Shown here: positions 36,684 to 46,101 of the stretch, one piece after another | How the letters are laid out: each line of letters opens with the position of its first letter | Numbering within the stretch: the stretch's first letter is position 1 | IMG/VR virus record: IMGVR_UViG_3300042301_004374 | Coordinates: 1-58,323 of that record | Length of the DNA stretch: 58,323 bases | Source of the DNA: a virus | Direction: 5' to 3' (one strand) | Program-made: the position numbers and the translations under genes | Notes under the pieces: generated by a model | Database searches by the model: none | Told to the model about the DNA's origin: nothing | Seen by the model: only the letters and a program-made list of their open reading frames with translations

Positions 36684-37895
36684 ATGGCAAACAGATATGC
36701 AGTAGCAAACGGAAATTGGTCTGATACGGCAACTTGGGATGGTGGAACATTACCTGCAAGTGATGACGATGTTAGACCCAATGGATTTACTGTAATAATT
36801 GATCAAGACATAACAGTTAATCAACTAATCAATAATGCATCTAGCCCAGCAATTGCTGGTGGGTTATTCTACATATATGGTGATTATGACATAACAGCAA
36901 CAACAGGATTGAGTAGTACAGGAGCAACAGTAACGGGTGGATATATAAAATACTATAATACCGGTTCAATTACAATAAATGCAACATTTCTACAAACTAG
37001 AAATACCCTAGAAAATGTAAACGATGGTACTATTAATATAACCGGTGAAGTTAGAATACCTGGTGCAAGTCCTAATACTCGAACCGTAACTAACAGTTCA
37101 AATGGCGTTATCAATATTATAGGAAATATTACTTGCCCCACTAGTACACAGACAAGTAACTTTGCCATTTTAAACTCGAGTAATGGTACTATTAACATAA
37201 CTGGCAATGTTATCGCCGGAAATAGTGGTACTGGGCCATTTGGGATATTTAATAATTCAACGGGTACAATTAATGTTACGGGAAATTTAGTTGGAACAGT
37301 TAATGCTGCCGCCGTATTTAATAATGGTACCGGAACGGTTAACATAACAGGTAACGTCACAACAACAGGTGATGATCCTGGATTACAATCAAATACCGCT
37401 GGTACGTTCAACGTAATAGGCCAATTACAAGCCTCAACAACGGGTAATGCAGTGTCATCAACATCAACTACAGCAACCAACGTATTTTCAGGCCCATTTC
37501 TTAATTCAGGCTCGCGTAACGCAATATATTGCTATAACGTACAATTGTATGATGATGTTACAACTCAATACGTAATAGGAGTATCCGGCTCAACCGATAC
37601 AATTTCAATAGTATCACCAGATCAAGTTACAGGAGTACCGTCAGGATCTGATGTACGTACGGGAACAATTTATGGACCTGACAATGTACTAACAGGTTCA
37701 ATGGCTGTACCACATCCAAACTCAGTATCGTGGGGTGTTGCTATAGAAAACACAACGGGAACGGCAATTGCAAAACCAGAAGATTTATGGAACTATGCTG
37801 TAACTGCATTAACTGCATCTAATAGCATTGGACAACGTTTAGCATCTACAGCAACATCGGCATCAAATGCAGCAATTGTAAATGTTTTCGGATAA
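36684..37895 (+). CDS. Tandem beta-helix adhesin paralogue 4
   Basis: 403 residues. N-terminal NGNWSDTATWDGGTLPASDD is very close to paralogue 2, while the rungs (NGTINITGNV, GTINVTGNL, GTVNITGNV) are the most regular in the set. C-terminal GVAIENTTGTA ... SNSIGQRLASTATS. It ends the tandem block, ahead of a small coiled-coil gene and the sheath. Confidence 0.7.
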   Translation: MANRYAVANGNWSDTATWDGGTLPASDDDVRPNGFTVIIDQDITVNQLINNASSPAIAGGLFYIYGDYDITATTGLSSTGATVTGGYIKYYNTGSITINATFLQTRNTLENVNDGTINITGEVRIPGASPNTRTVTNSSNGVINIIGNITCPTSTQTSNFAILNSSNGTINITGNVIAGNSGTGPFGIFNNSTGTINVTGNLVGTVNAAAVFNNGTGTVNITGNVTTTGDDPGLQSNTAGTFNVIGQLQASTTGNAVSSTSTTATNVFSGPFLNSGSRNAIYCYNVQLYDDVTTQYVIGVSGSTDTISIVSPDQVTGVPSGSDVRTGTIYGPDNVLTGSMAVPHPNSVSWGVAIENTTGTAIAKPEDLWNYAVTALTASNSIGQRLASTATSASNAAIVNVFG

Positions 37896-37947
37896 TTTGG
37901 ATAATACCAAAAAATTACATATAATAAAAGGAAAGAAAGAACAAGTT

Positions 37948-38229
37948 ATGACCAGAAAACTGGACAAGGAACATTTAGATGAAATTCAATCGCTTCGAGA
38001 ATCATTTGCAAAAAATGCAAACATACTAGGACAAATTGCAATTGAACTTCACGCAATACAACGTCAAACGGAACAATTACAACAAGAACAACGCAACTAT
38101 TTGCAAGAATATGAAACTTTGCAAGAAACGGAAACTACATTGATACAAAAAATGCGAGATCGTTACGGCGAAGGACATATCAACGTAGTAGATGGAACAT
38201 TTACTCCGGCAGTTGGTTTAGCTAAATAA
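37948..38229 (+). CDS. Small coiled-coil protein upstream of sheath
   Basis: 93 residues from ATG 37948, chosen for the AAAGGAAAG tract upstream; an in-frame ATG at 37882 would overlap the adhesin gene. Residues 5-70 are a Gln/Glu-rich coiled coil (LHAIQRQTEQLQQEQRNYLQ), with a short non-helical tail. Not recognised; could be a fibre-assembly chaperone or a minor tail component. Confidence 0.55.
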   Translation: MTRKLDKEHLDEIQSLRESFAKNANILGQIAIELHAIQRQTEQLQQEQRNYLQEYETLQETETTLIQKMRDRYGEGHINVVDGTFTPAVGLAK

Positions 38230-38233
38230 CCGC

Positions 38234-38241
38234 ATATTTAT
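38234..38241 (+). promoter_or_regulatory. ATATTTAT late-type element
   Basis: ATATTTATATAAAAAA, 23 bases before the sheath ATG; TAGGAG Shine-Dalgarno lies between. Confidence 0.45.
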
Positions 38242-38264
38242 ATAAAAAATCATAGGAGTAACTA

Positions 38265-40700
38265 ATGGCAGAACGAATAGTTTCGCCTGGTGTATTTACG
38301 AATGAAGTTGATCAATCGTTTTTACCAGGAGCAATTGCACAAATCGGTGCAGCAATTGTAGGTCCAACCGTAAAAGGACCTGCATACACACCAATACAAA
38401 TTACAAGTATTGGCGATTTCCAAAATGTATTTGGAGGTTTTACGGATGAATCATATGTACCTGTAGCAGTAAATGAATATTTGCAATCAGGCAATGTAAT
38501 CACAGTAACGCGTTTAATGTATGAAGATGGATATTCTTTAAACAGCGGAGCATTAGCAATTGTAGCACAATCAGGTTCACAAAAATACGTGACACATTTA
38601 TTGCATCCAACGGTACCGGTTAATGTTACATCATCTTATTTTGCTGATTCGGTATTAACTACAGACGTAAATGGTAGATTTAATTTAAAATTATCTGGTT
38701 CATATAGTGGTACGGTATCATACGCAGAAGGCGCATCAATTTCGGCATCAATCAATGCAACTGATTCTGATTATGTAACAACAATTTTTGGAAAATCTCC
38801 AAAAGGACAAACATATCCTGCTTATGTACAATACGAAGCGGCATTTACATCTTCATTGTTAGCCGATTTATCAGCAGTGTCAATGTCATTGGAAACAATT
38901 TCAACGTATGCATTTGCACAAGACTATCAAGCAGCAGCAACTCCGTGGATTACTTCACAAAAAATTGGTTCGATTGCAACTAACTTGTTTAAATTGCATT
39001 CATTATCACATGGTAACGCAACAAACTATGAATTGAAAGTTGCAATTGCTAACATTAAATCATCAACTGAAGTTAGCGACCCGGACGGATATGCACGTTT
39101 TGATGTTATCATTCGTCGAGTTGATACTACAAATATTCCTAATTCAGTGTTCGGATCTGTATCAGACAGCGATATTAACACATCAACATCAGAAGTAATT
39201 TCATTTACTAACTGTTGTTTGAATCCAGATTCAGCAGATTACATTGTTAAGAAAATTGGTGATAGATATCAAACAATAGATGATAACAACGTAATTTCGT
39301 TGTACGGAGATTATGCAAATACAAATCCATTCGTAAGAATAGAAGTAGATGCAGCAGTACCAAACAAAGCTATTGATAAAACATTGTTCCCATTCGGATT
39401 CCGTGCAGTTAATTCGCCAATACCAATGGTAGCTGGAAATGTTAATTTGCCAGCATCTACTTACAAATTAAATCAAATAGTAGGTGGTGCATTTAGTCCA
39501 TTTGTATATCATGGATTTGATTTTACCGCAGCATCTAACATGAACTACCTAGCTCCAATTCCAACAACAGGTGCAACAGTAGGAAACAATGTTGATTTTT
39601 ATTTAGGAGATGTATCTCAATCAGCAAATTACAATTATCCAACAGCAGCAACTGCATATTCTGGCTCATTGTCAGCAGCAATTACGGCAGGAACATTTGC
39701 AACAAATGTATCAATTAATACGAGAAAATTCATTGTACCAATGCAAGGTGGGTTTGATGGAGCACGTCCAAATTTACCTAAATTTTCCGGAGCAAATATA
39801 ACTGCTGCAAATACATTTGGATTTGATTGTAGTTCTACATCAGCAACTGGTACTAAATCATATATCAAAGCATTTACGTTGTTAAGCAATACAGATTATT
39901 ATGATATGAATGTATTGTTAACGCCAGGTGTAGTTGACAGTTTACATAGCGCAGTTACGTCTGAAGCTAGAAATTTATGTAGAGCACGTCAAGATGTATT
40001 CTATGTTATGGATTCTAACGCAAAAGGTGATTCTTTGCAAACCGTTGTTACTCAAGTTAGAACAATTGATAACAATTATACAGCAACATATTGGCCATGG
40101 GTATCGGTTAACAATCCAGCAGGAAATGGTGGATTATTATGGGTACCACCATCAGTTGTAGTAGGTGGAGCATTAGCAAACAATGATAGATTAGCTGCAC
40201 AATGGTATGCCCCAGCTGGTTTGAATCGAGGAGGTTTACGTGCGGTAGGTACTGCAGTTAACTTGTCACAAACTCAACGAGATACGTTGTATGAAAACCG
40301 CGTTAACCCTATTGCGACATTCCCTAACAATACGATTGTAATTTGGGGTCAAAAGACCTTACAAGCAAGACCAAGTGCATTAGATCGTGTTAATGTTCGT
40401 CGTTTATTGATTGAAGTTAAGAAATTTATTGCATCATCAACTCGTTATTTAGTATTTGACCAAAACACAGAAGCTACTCGTAACAAGTTCCTTAACATTG
40501 TTAATCCGTATTTAGGTGGAGTAAAACAAAATCAAGGTTTATCTGCATTTAAAGTTGTAATGGATTCAACAAATAATACACCGGATTTAGTTGATAGAAA
40601 TATATTGTATGGACAATTATTTTTGCAACCAACTAGAACGGCTGAGTTTATTATTTTAGATTTCAATATTCAACCAACGGGTGCAGCGTTTCCTGAATAA
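38265..40700 (+). CDS. Contractile tail sheath protein (gp18-type)
   Basis: 811 residues, longer than T4 gp18 (659). N-terminal SPGVFTNEVDQSFLPG and VGPTVKGPAYTP are the standard sheath start. The conserved C-terminal domain includes WYAPAGLNRGGL, NPIATFPNNTIVIWGQKTLQ and FIILDFNIQPTGA. Central insertions (about 100-500) are variable surface domains. It forms the contractile sleeve around the tube encoded next. A TAGGAG tract precedes the start and a strong UUCG-loop terminator follows the gene. Confidence 0.96.
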   Translation: MAERIVSPGVFTNEVDQSFLPGAIAQIGAAIVGPTVKGPAYTPIQITSIGDFQNVFGGFTDESYVPVAVNEYLQSGNVITVTRLMYEDGYSLNSGALAIVAQSGSQKYVTHLLHPTVPVNVTSSYFADSVLTTDVNGRFNLKLSGSYSGTVSYAEGASISASINATDSDYVTTIFGKSPKGQTYPAYVQYEAAFTSSLLADLSAVSMSLETISTYAFAQDYQAAATPWITSQKIGSIATNLFKLHSLSHGNATNYELKVAIANIKSSTEVSDPDGYARFDVIIRRVDTTNIPNSVFGSVSDSDINTSTSEVISFTNCCLNPDSADYIVKKIGDRYQTIDDNNVISLYGDYANTNPFVRIEVDAAVPNKAIDKTLFPFGFRAVNSPIPMVAGNVNLPASTYKLNQIVGGAFSPFVYHGFDFTAASNMNYLAPIPTTGATVGNNVDFYLGDVSQSANYNYPTAATAYSGSLSAAITAGTFATNVSINTRKFIVPMQGGFDGARPNLPKFSGANITAANTFGFDCSSTSATGTKSYIKAFTLLSNTDYYDMNVLLTPGVVDSLHSAVTSEARNLCRARQDVFYVMDSNAKGDSLQTVVTQVRTIDNNYTATYWPWVSVNNPAGNGGLLWVPPSVVVGGALANNDRLAAQWYAPAGLNRGGLRAVGTAVNLSQTQRDTLYENRVNPIATFPNNTIVIWGQKTLQARPSALDRVNVRRLLIEVKKFIASSTRYLVFDQNTEATRNKFLNIVNPYLGGVKQNQGLSAFKVVMDSTNNTPDLVDRNILYGQLFLQPTRTAEFIILDFNIQPTGAAFPE

Positions 40701-40725
40701 TAAAATTTAAACCAATCATGTAATT

Positions 40726-40755
40726 AAGGTGGAACTTCGGTTCTGCCTTTTTTAC
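40726..40755 (+). terminator. Rho-independent terminator after sheath gene
   Basis: AAGGTGGAAC / GTTCTGCCTT (10 bp with two G-U pairs) closed by a C(UUCG)G tetraloop and followed by T's. Very stable form. Confidence 0.95.
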
Positions 40756-40762
40756 TTTACGT

Positions 40763-40770
40763 ATATTTAT
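40763..40770 (+). promoter_or_regulatory. ATATTTAT late-type element
   Basis: TATATTTATATG, 25 bases before the tube ATG, flanked by the short inverted repeat TTTAC / GTAAA; a TTGAGGA tract follows. Confidence 0.45.
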
Positions 40771-40795
40771 ATGTAAAAATATTGAGGATATAATT

Positions 40796-41404
40796 ATGCC
40801 ATACAATGTAGAGACCGCAAACAGTACCGGTTTAAGTACGTTCACAAATACACCGTCAAATCTTCCAGGTGCAGGATCACCAAATGGTACTGGAGATTAC
40901 CCAACAACATTAACCGATTACGGTTTAGACACTAATTTTTATGATAAAGCATTTTCATGGGAACCAAAATATCAACATAAATTTGTTTTAGATATTGACG
41001 GAATTCCAGCATTTTTAGTTAAAACATCAGCAAAACCTTCATTAACTAATGGAGAAGTTGTTTTAGACCACATCAATGTTAAAAGAAAACTTAAAGGTAA
41101 AAGTTCATGGAATAGCATTGCAATCACAATGTATGATGCAATAATGCCATCTGGAGCACAAACTGTCATGGAATGGGTTCGTTTACATCATGAATCTGCT
41201 ACCGGTAGAGATGGGTATGCATCGATATATAAAAAAGATATTACATTGAACCAATTATCTCCATTAGGTGAAATTATTGAAGAATGGAAAATATACGGAG
41301 CTTATTTATCGGAAGTTAATTTCGGTTCATTGGATTGGTCAGCTGAAGATGTAGTAATGATTGACGCTACATTGAATTATGATTGGGCATTGTTAAGCTA
41401 CTAA
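40796..41404 (+). CDS. Tail tube protein (gp19-type)
   Basis: 202 residues. FDK-type core: FSWEPKYQHKFVLDIDGIPAFLV, LDHINVKRKLKGKSSWNSI, then WKIYGAYLSEVNFGSLDWS and the final TLNYDWALL strand, all typical of T4-like tube subunits that polymerise as hexameric rings. The N-terminal 45 residues are Gly/Pro/Thr-rich and probably flexible. Follows the sheath as in T4. Confidence 0.95.
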   Translation: MPYNVETANSTGLSTFTNTPSNLPGAGSPNGTGDYPTTLTDYGLDTNFYDKAFSWEPKYQHKFVLDIDGIPAFLVKTSAKPSLTNGEVVLDHINVKRKLKGKSSWNSIAITMYDAIMPSGAQTVMEWVRLHHESATGRDGYASIYKKDITLNQLSPLGEIIEEWKIYGAYLSEVNFGSLDWSAEDVVMIDATLNYDWALLSY

Positions 41405-41415
41405 TAAATTAAGCG

Positions 41416-41443
41416 ATGGGTGGAAGAAATTTCACCCATTTTT
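41416..41443 (+). terminator. Rho-independent terminator after tube gene
   Basis: ATGGGTGGAA / TTTCACCCAT (10 bp, one G-U pair) with a GAAA tetraloop and five T's. Confidence 0.92.
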
Positions 41444-41453
41444 CATGTCCGCA

Positions 41454-41461
41454 ATATTTAT
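41454..41461 (+). promoter_or_regulatory. ATATTTAT late-type element
   Basis: ATATTTATATAAAAG, 28 bases before the ATG at 41490; AAAAGGAAG follows. Confidence 0.45.
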
Positions 41462-41489
41462 ATAAAAGTTATAAAAGAAAAGGAAGTTT

Positions 41490-42263
41490 ATGCCAGTAAC
41501 AAATCGTGTAACCGATAAAAATCTAATTGAATTAGCAAAACAACAATACGAAAACAAACAACGTAGCGTCGTGCCATCTGTTATGGTACCATTACCTAGC
41601 AACGGACAAGTATATCCAGAAACAAGTCCATTAAGAAAAGGTGTTGTTGAAATGCGGTACATGACTGCATATGATGAAGATATTTTAACTAATTCTACTT
41701 ATATTAAACAAGGCGTAGTATTAGATAAATTGATAGCTTCATTGGTTTTAGACCCAATTGATATCAATGAATTGATTGTTGCTGATAAAGAGGCAATGAT
41801 AATTGCAGCACGAGTACATGGTTACGGACCAGAATATCCAGTTACTGTAACGGATTCTACAGTTAATCCACCAAAGCTAGTTCAACGAAACATGAACTTA
41901 TCTAAATTGCAAGTTAATCCAATGACCATACAATCAAATGCCGCTGGCGAGTTTGATTACATAGCAGAAGGAATTGCAATTAAATTCAAATACATTTCAC
42001 GTCGCGACATTGAAACTATATCCGATGAACATGCTGTATCAGATTTTTTAAAATTAACAATCAAAGAAGTTAACGGCAAAAGAGACATGCATGATATCGA
42101 ACATTTTATACGTTATCAAATGACTCCAACGGAATCAAAAACGTTTCGCAAATACATTGCAGATAATTTGCCAAGTATAAAACTCGAAGCTGAATTCCCG
42201 GGTGAAACAGGAGGCACCTTTACTGCCGGGTTTCAAATTGGAGGCGACCTTTTTTGGGTTTAA
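41490..42263 (+). CDS. Baseplate hub / tape-measure chaperone (gp26-like)
   Basis: 257 residues. VPLPSNGQVYPETSPLRKGVVEMRYMTAYDEDILT (in pieces: PLPSNGQVYP and MTAYDEDILT) is the conserved start of gp26-type hub proteins, thought to serve as chaperones of the tape measure. The gene lies between tube and tape measure, where lambda encodes G and GT. The frame ends three codons after a T6 run, and an overlapping +1 frame continues as the next entry, so a fraction of ribosomes may make a longer fusion. Strong AAAAGGAAG tract before the ATG. Confidence 0.7.
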   Translation: MPVTNRVTDKNLIELAKQQYENKQRSVVPSVMVPLPSNGQVYPETSPLRKGVVEMRYMTAYDEDILTNSTYIKQGVVLDKLIASLVLDPIDINELIVADKEAMIIAARVHGYGPEYPVTVTDSTVNPPKLVQRNMNLSKLQVNPMTIQSNAAGEFDYIAEGIAIKFKYISRRDIETISDEHAVSDFLKLTIKEVNGKRDMHDIEHFIRYQMTPTESKTFRKYIADNLPSIKLEAEFPGETGGTFTAGFQIGGDLFWV

Positions 42264-42471
42264 ACCTGAACATCAACTAACACTTCATGAAAATTTATTC
42301 AATTTGATTTGGTTCGGCGAAGGCCGATGGGATTGGAACACCGTGTATCATATGCCAGTACATATACGTGCATTGTGGACTAGACGCGTCAATCAAATAA
42401 TAGCAATGCGTAACACACCGGCAGAAACTACGACTACATCCAAAACCAAACTCCCCGGTAAATTCAAATAA
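42202..42471 (+). CDS. gp51-like tail-assembly factor, probable frameshift extension
   Basis: 89 residues if begun at GTG 42202, but there is no Shine-Dalgarno sequence. The frame is open only from 42181 and overlaps the preceding gene by 62 bases. FFGFKPEHQLTLHENLFNLI, then EGRWDWNTVYHMPVHIR and RALWTRRVNQI, resemble the C-terminal module of tail-assembly chaperones (T4 gp51, lambda T part). Conservation begins right at the T6 run shared with the preceding frame, which argues for expression as a fused product rather than as an independent protein. The last 20 residues are a Thr/Lys tail. Confidence 0.65.
   Translation: MKQEAPLLPGFKLEATFFGFKPEHQLTLHENLFNLIWFGEGRWDWNTVYHMPVHIRALWTRRVNQIIAMRNTPAETTTTSKTKLPGKFK
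42248..42263 (+). other. Candidate programmed frameshift site
   Basis: CCTTTTTTGGG spans 42248-42258. Frame 0 reads GAC CTT TTT TGG GTT TAA; the downstream frame reads ACC TTT TTT GGG. A +1 (or -2) slip on the T6 run moves ribosomes past the stop at 42261-42263. Confidence 0.5.
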
Positions 42472-42474
42472 CTA

Positions 42475-42482
42475 ATATTTAT
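42475..42482 (+). promoter_or_regulatory. ATATTTAT late-type element
   Basis: ATATTTATACG, only 6 bases before the ATG at 42489. Confidence 0.3.
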
Positions 42483-42488
42483 ACGTAT

Positions 42489-44420
42489 ATGAAACAAGAT
42501 ACCGCATATTATCGCATTGCATTGTTAAAACAACAGGCTAGACATGGACAAACTCCTCCTCAAAATCAATATGTAACGTCAAATCAAGCTACAGAAGCTG
42601 AGTTACAACGAATGATGGAGACATTAAAAAATAATGCGGAGGCACTATCAAACTTTGGTCAAAATTATTTTAACGTTGTAACGGCATTAAACAAAGAAAA
42701 TCTGGCTTTACAGTCTGGTATCAATGCAATTGCTAAAGTATATGATGTGTTCGAGACTTCAATGGTAAACGCTATTAAGTCCGCAACATTTTTAGAGCAA
42801 CGAAATAAATCATTAAATAAATCATTTGGTATAACATCTATAACAGCCGCGGAATTAGGTGAAAAATACGACGAAATGTCTAAAGTTTTAGAAACCGGCG
42901 GTGAAAACGTTAGAAAATATGCACAAGACATAAATAAAATATTGCCTGGTATGTCAAAATTAATAACCGGTGCTGGAAACGCTGCTTATAAACTCAAAGA
43001 AAACTTTGGACATCAACTCCTAGGAGTTAATCAATTGTTAACAGAAAATCTAGGATTGACAGGTGATGCTGCAAACAATTATCAACTATACGCAGCAGGT
43101 GCGGGGCAAGACAGTGTACAATTATTGAAAACGACACAAGCATGGGCAGCATCATTTGACGCAGCAACAGGAATGGCAGGAACATTTGCAGGTGTTGTAT
43201 CAGATATCGCAGATTTAGGAGCTGACATTCAAACTCAATACAATAAAATGCCAGGTTCGTTAGAAAAATCTATAGTTAAAGCCAAACTATTAGGAACAAC
43301 ATTCAAGCAAATTGAAGCCATGGCAACTAAAATGTTGAATATCGAAGAATCAGTTGGTGCCGAATTAGAATATCAATTATTAAGTGGCAAACGATTAACT
43401 AACGATAAGAATCAAAGCATTACTGAAAATTTACGTATAGCAAAACTCTCCGGAAATGCAGAAGCTCAAGTTAAAGCTATGAATGATTTATTATCGACAC
43501 AAGGTGATATCTTAGATGGTAATAATTATTATGCTAAAGAACAACTTGCAAATTTAACTGGGTTCACTGTTGCAGAATTAACTCGTCAACGTCAAATTCA
43601 AAAATTGATGGAACAAGGCGGTATGGATAAAGCTAAAATTGAAGAATTCATGGACATGGGACAAGAACAATTCATAGTAGCTGCAAAAAAACTTCCAGAA
43701 GCTCAACAAGAAATTCTTAAAAAATTAAAAGAAAGCGAAAGTCAAAAAACAACTGACGAATTATATGCTGACATGTTGCAAAGAGAACGCACCGAAGGTA
43801 TTAACGTGCATATGTTAACGGGCACAACGCAAAAAAATGCAATTGAAAAAGCGCGAACTGAAGCTGAAGGTTCATATCAAGCATCTAAAGATTTCTTAAA
43901 ACCATTTGGTACCAAAGAAACTGCAACTTTAATTGGTCACTTGCAAGTAATGGGCGATGCAACGCGCGCCACAAACACAGCATTAGACCAATTCGCTGGA
44001 TATATACCAGTAGTGGGGCAAACATTAAAAGATTTAATCAGTAAAATTGACTCGTATACAACAACATTTCTCGGTAAATCGGCAGGTCCAAGTGTGCCGA
44101 ATACACCTACTACGCCTGTTATTGACAATGAAGATGCATTGCTAGTCAATGATGCCATGATACAATTTCATCCAGCAGATAAATTTGCAACAGTTTCAGA
44201 TGGGGCAGCACTTTTAGCTAGCACAGAACGAGGCAAATTAGATTCAGCTGTTAATACATTAACTGGCAATACTGGCAACAGCATGGCTATCGTTGATCCA
44301 GCACCAATAGCCGCAGCAATCATGGCATCGTTGCGTAACATGAAAGTTGAAGTAAATTACGATGTAACCGCAGCAGCAAGTGCCGCAAACTTCAAGTTTA
44401 ATCAAGGAATAAACGGATAA
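42489..44420 (+). CDS. Tail tape-measure / hub protein (gp29-like)
   Basis: 643 residues, mostly helix, Ala/Gln/Lys/Leu-rich. Features are LEQRNKSLNKSFGITSITAAEL, Gly/Ala-rich hydrophobic stretches near 155-240 that could insert in membranes, and long amphipathic helices (KLMEQGGMDKAKIEEFMDMG). Position right after the two chaperone frames and before baseplate genes is that of a tape measure. Length would imply a tail of roughly ordinary myovirus size. Sequence is too divergent for a firm family match, so role is by order and composition. Confidence 0.7.
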   Translation: MKQDTAYYRIALLKQQARHGQTPPQNQYVTSNQATEAELQRMMETLKNNAEALSNFGQNYFNVVTALNKENLALQSGINAIAKVYDVFETSMVNAIKSATFLEQRNKSLNKSFGITSITAAELGEKYDEMSKVLETGGENVRKYAQDINKILPGMSKLITGAGNAAYKLKENFGHQLLGVNQLLTENLGLTGDAANNYQLYAAGAGQDSVQLLKTTQAWAASFDAATGMAGTFAGVVSDIADLGADIQTQYNKMPGSLEKSIVKAKLLGTTFKQIEAMATKMLNIEESVGAELEYQLLSGKRLTNDKNQSITENLRIAKLSGNAEAQVKAMNDLLSTQGDILDGNNYYAKEQLANLTGFTVAELTRQRQIQKLMEQGGMDKAKIEEFMDMGQEQFIVAAKKLPEAQQEILKKLKESESQKTTDELYADMLQRERTEGINVHMLTGTTQKNAIEKARTEAEGSYQASKDFLKPFGTKETATLIGHLQVMGDATRATNTALDQFAGYIPVVGQTLKDLISKIDSYTTTFLGKSAGPSVPNTPTTPVIDNEDALLVNDAMIQFHPADKFATVSDGAALLASTERGKLDSAVNTLTGNTGNSMAIVDPAPIAAAIMASLRNMKVEVNYDVTAAASAANFKFNQGING

Positions 44421-44424
44421 CAAC

Positions 44425-45798
44425 ATGAGTACTACTAATCAAATAGCCGCAGCTGCATTTCGTAAAAAACAAAGCGAAGATAAAATTTTTTCGAATCGCG
44501 ATGTTTTGCCACTTAACATTGCTGCTACAATATTTGGTAACGTTGGTACTGCAACAGGCCTTACGCAAATATCGCCAATACTAACCAATTTAATTAATAA
44601 AGGCGGGTCAGCCTCTACATATTCAACGTCTCCAATTCGACAAGCATACAACATACCTGGTACCATATACAACGACTTTCGTTCAAGAAAATCCAATGTT
44701 GCACTAGGATTATCATTAGATACGAGATATGATGGTGCAAGTGCTATTATGTCTAATGGTGAATTCAATAAACGAGCAGCATTGTATTTAGCAGCATCTA
44801 AAACTCCGGGCGGAATATACAACTTATTTAATAGAAATGCACCTGGAAAATTTGGTTATGGTTGGGGAGATCATGGATCACCAAATGCAATTCGCGCAGA
44901 TTTTACGCTTCGAAGTCAAGTTGCAACGCGTTGGGATAATGCAGAACAATCATGGACGCCGATAACAGCTGTTGCTGCAATACCATTTCGTGGAGACCGA
45001 GTTAATGTGATTGATTATAGAAAAGATGTACGACTTGATCAAGCATATGAATGGAGAAAACAAGGTCTCATTAAAGATAAAGGCCCGTTAAGTCTTTTAA
45101 TAAATAAACTTGATACAACTCAGGATTTCATAAAATTCTTTTTAACTGGACCTAAATTACGACCAGGCGACCCAACTGCAACTGATGAAATAATTGTATT
45201 TCGTGCAACCATGGATTCAATTACCGATACATATCAACCATCATGGACTCCAGTAAACATGATTGGACGAGCAGACCCTAATTATCATTATTCATCATAT
45301 TCACGTGATGTAAGTGTTGATTTTACCGTATATGCAACGGATCGCGATGAAATGAAACCAATATATCGCAAATTGAATGCACTTGCAGGATTTACTGCAC
45401 CTGACTATTCCGGAAATACAATTGGATTAACGGGGCCATGGATGCGAATAACGATAGGCGATTTATTCAATCAAGTACCGGTTATTATTTCTAGTTTGAG
45501 TTACACGTTTGGAGATTCGGAATCGCCATGGGAAATTAACATTGAAGATGATGCAACCATGATGCAAGTTCCATATAAAGTGCAAGTGTCATTATCATTT
45601 AGTATTATATCAGATTGGTTACCACAAAAAGGCGGACAATTTTATTCATTGGCAAAACGCCATGATACATTTGGACCAATTCAAGGTAGCGATAACTGGT
45701 TAAGTGATAATATGCAACAAAACCAATTAAAAGTACTTCGAACTAATCCAGAATTATTATCATCTATAGCAAATACATTATCAACATTTAACTTTTAA
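44425..45798 (+). CDS. Baseplate tube-initiator protein (gp48/gp54-like)
   Basis: 457 residues. The C-terminal half contains a tube-like fold signature: YQPSWTPVNMIGRADPNYHY, RDVSVDFTVYATDRDEMKPI, GPWMRITIGDLFNQVPVIIS and YKVQVSLSFSIISDWLPQ. These are typical of proteins that nucleate tube polymerisation on the hub (T4 gp48/gp54). The N-terminal part is variable. Position between tape measure and the gp53-like gene agrees. Which of gp48 or gp54 it replaces cannot be decided by eye. Confidence 0.65.
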   Translation: MSTTNQIAAAAFRKKQSEDKIFSNRDVLPLNIAATIFGNVGTATGLTQISPILTNLINKGGSASTYSTSPIRQAYNIPGTIYNDFRSRKSNVALGLSLDTRYDGASAIMSNGEFNKRAALYLAASKTPGGIYNLFNRNAPGKFGYGWGDHGSPNAIRADFTLRSQVATRWDNAEQSWTPITAVAAIPFRGDRVNVIDYRKDVRLDQAYEWRKQGLIKDKGPLSLLINKLDTTQDFIKFFLTGPKLRPGDPTATDEIIVFRATMDSITDTYQPSWTPVNMIGRADPNYHYSSYSRDVSVDFTVYATDRDEMKPIYRKLNALAGFTAPDYSGNTIGLTGPWMRITIGDLFNQVPVIISSLSYTFGDSESPWEINIEDDATMMQVPYKVQVSLSFSIISDWLPQKGGQFYSLAKRHDTFGPIQGSDNWLSDNMQQNQLKVLRTNPELLSSIANTLSTFNF

Positions 45799-45804
45799 TA
45801 TACT

Positions 45805-46101
45805 ATGAGATACTTAAACAAATTGATTCAAACCGATTCTGAAAAATTGCGCCAACAAACTACGATACTGCCAAACATCGTAGGCATATCTGATACATAC
45901 ATACAAACCATTACGGTTGAACGTTTAGATACATTAGCCGATAGATTTTATGGTGATGCCGCAATGTGGTGGGTAATTGCAGCTGCAAATGGAATTGGAA
46001 AAGGAACATTGCGAGTGCCACAAGGTGCAATACTACGCATACCAAATGCCACAAACAATGAAGTTACAACATATACTACAAGAATAAACGCAATACGATG
46101 A
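45805..46101 (+). CDS. Baseplate wedge LysM-like protein (gp53-like)
   Basis: 98 residues. TVERLDTLADRFYGDAAMWWVI, followed by AANGIGKGTLRVPQGAILRIP, is a LysM-like fold as found in T4 gp53 and tail protein X, which link wedges to the central hub. The length corresponds to the LysM module with a short N-terminal arm. The stop overlaps the next start (ATGA). Confidence 0.8.
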   Translation: MRYLNKLIQTDSEKLRQQTTILPNIVGISDTYIQTITVERLDTLADRFYGDAAMWWVIAAANGIGKGTLRVPQGAILRIPNATNNEVTTYTTRINAIR

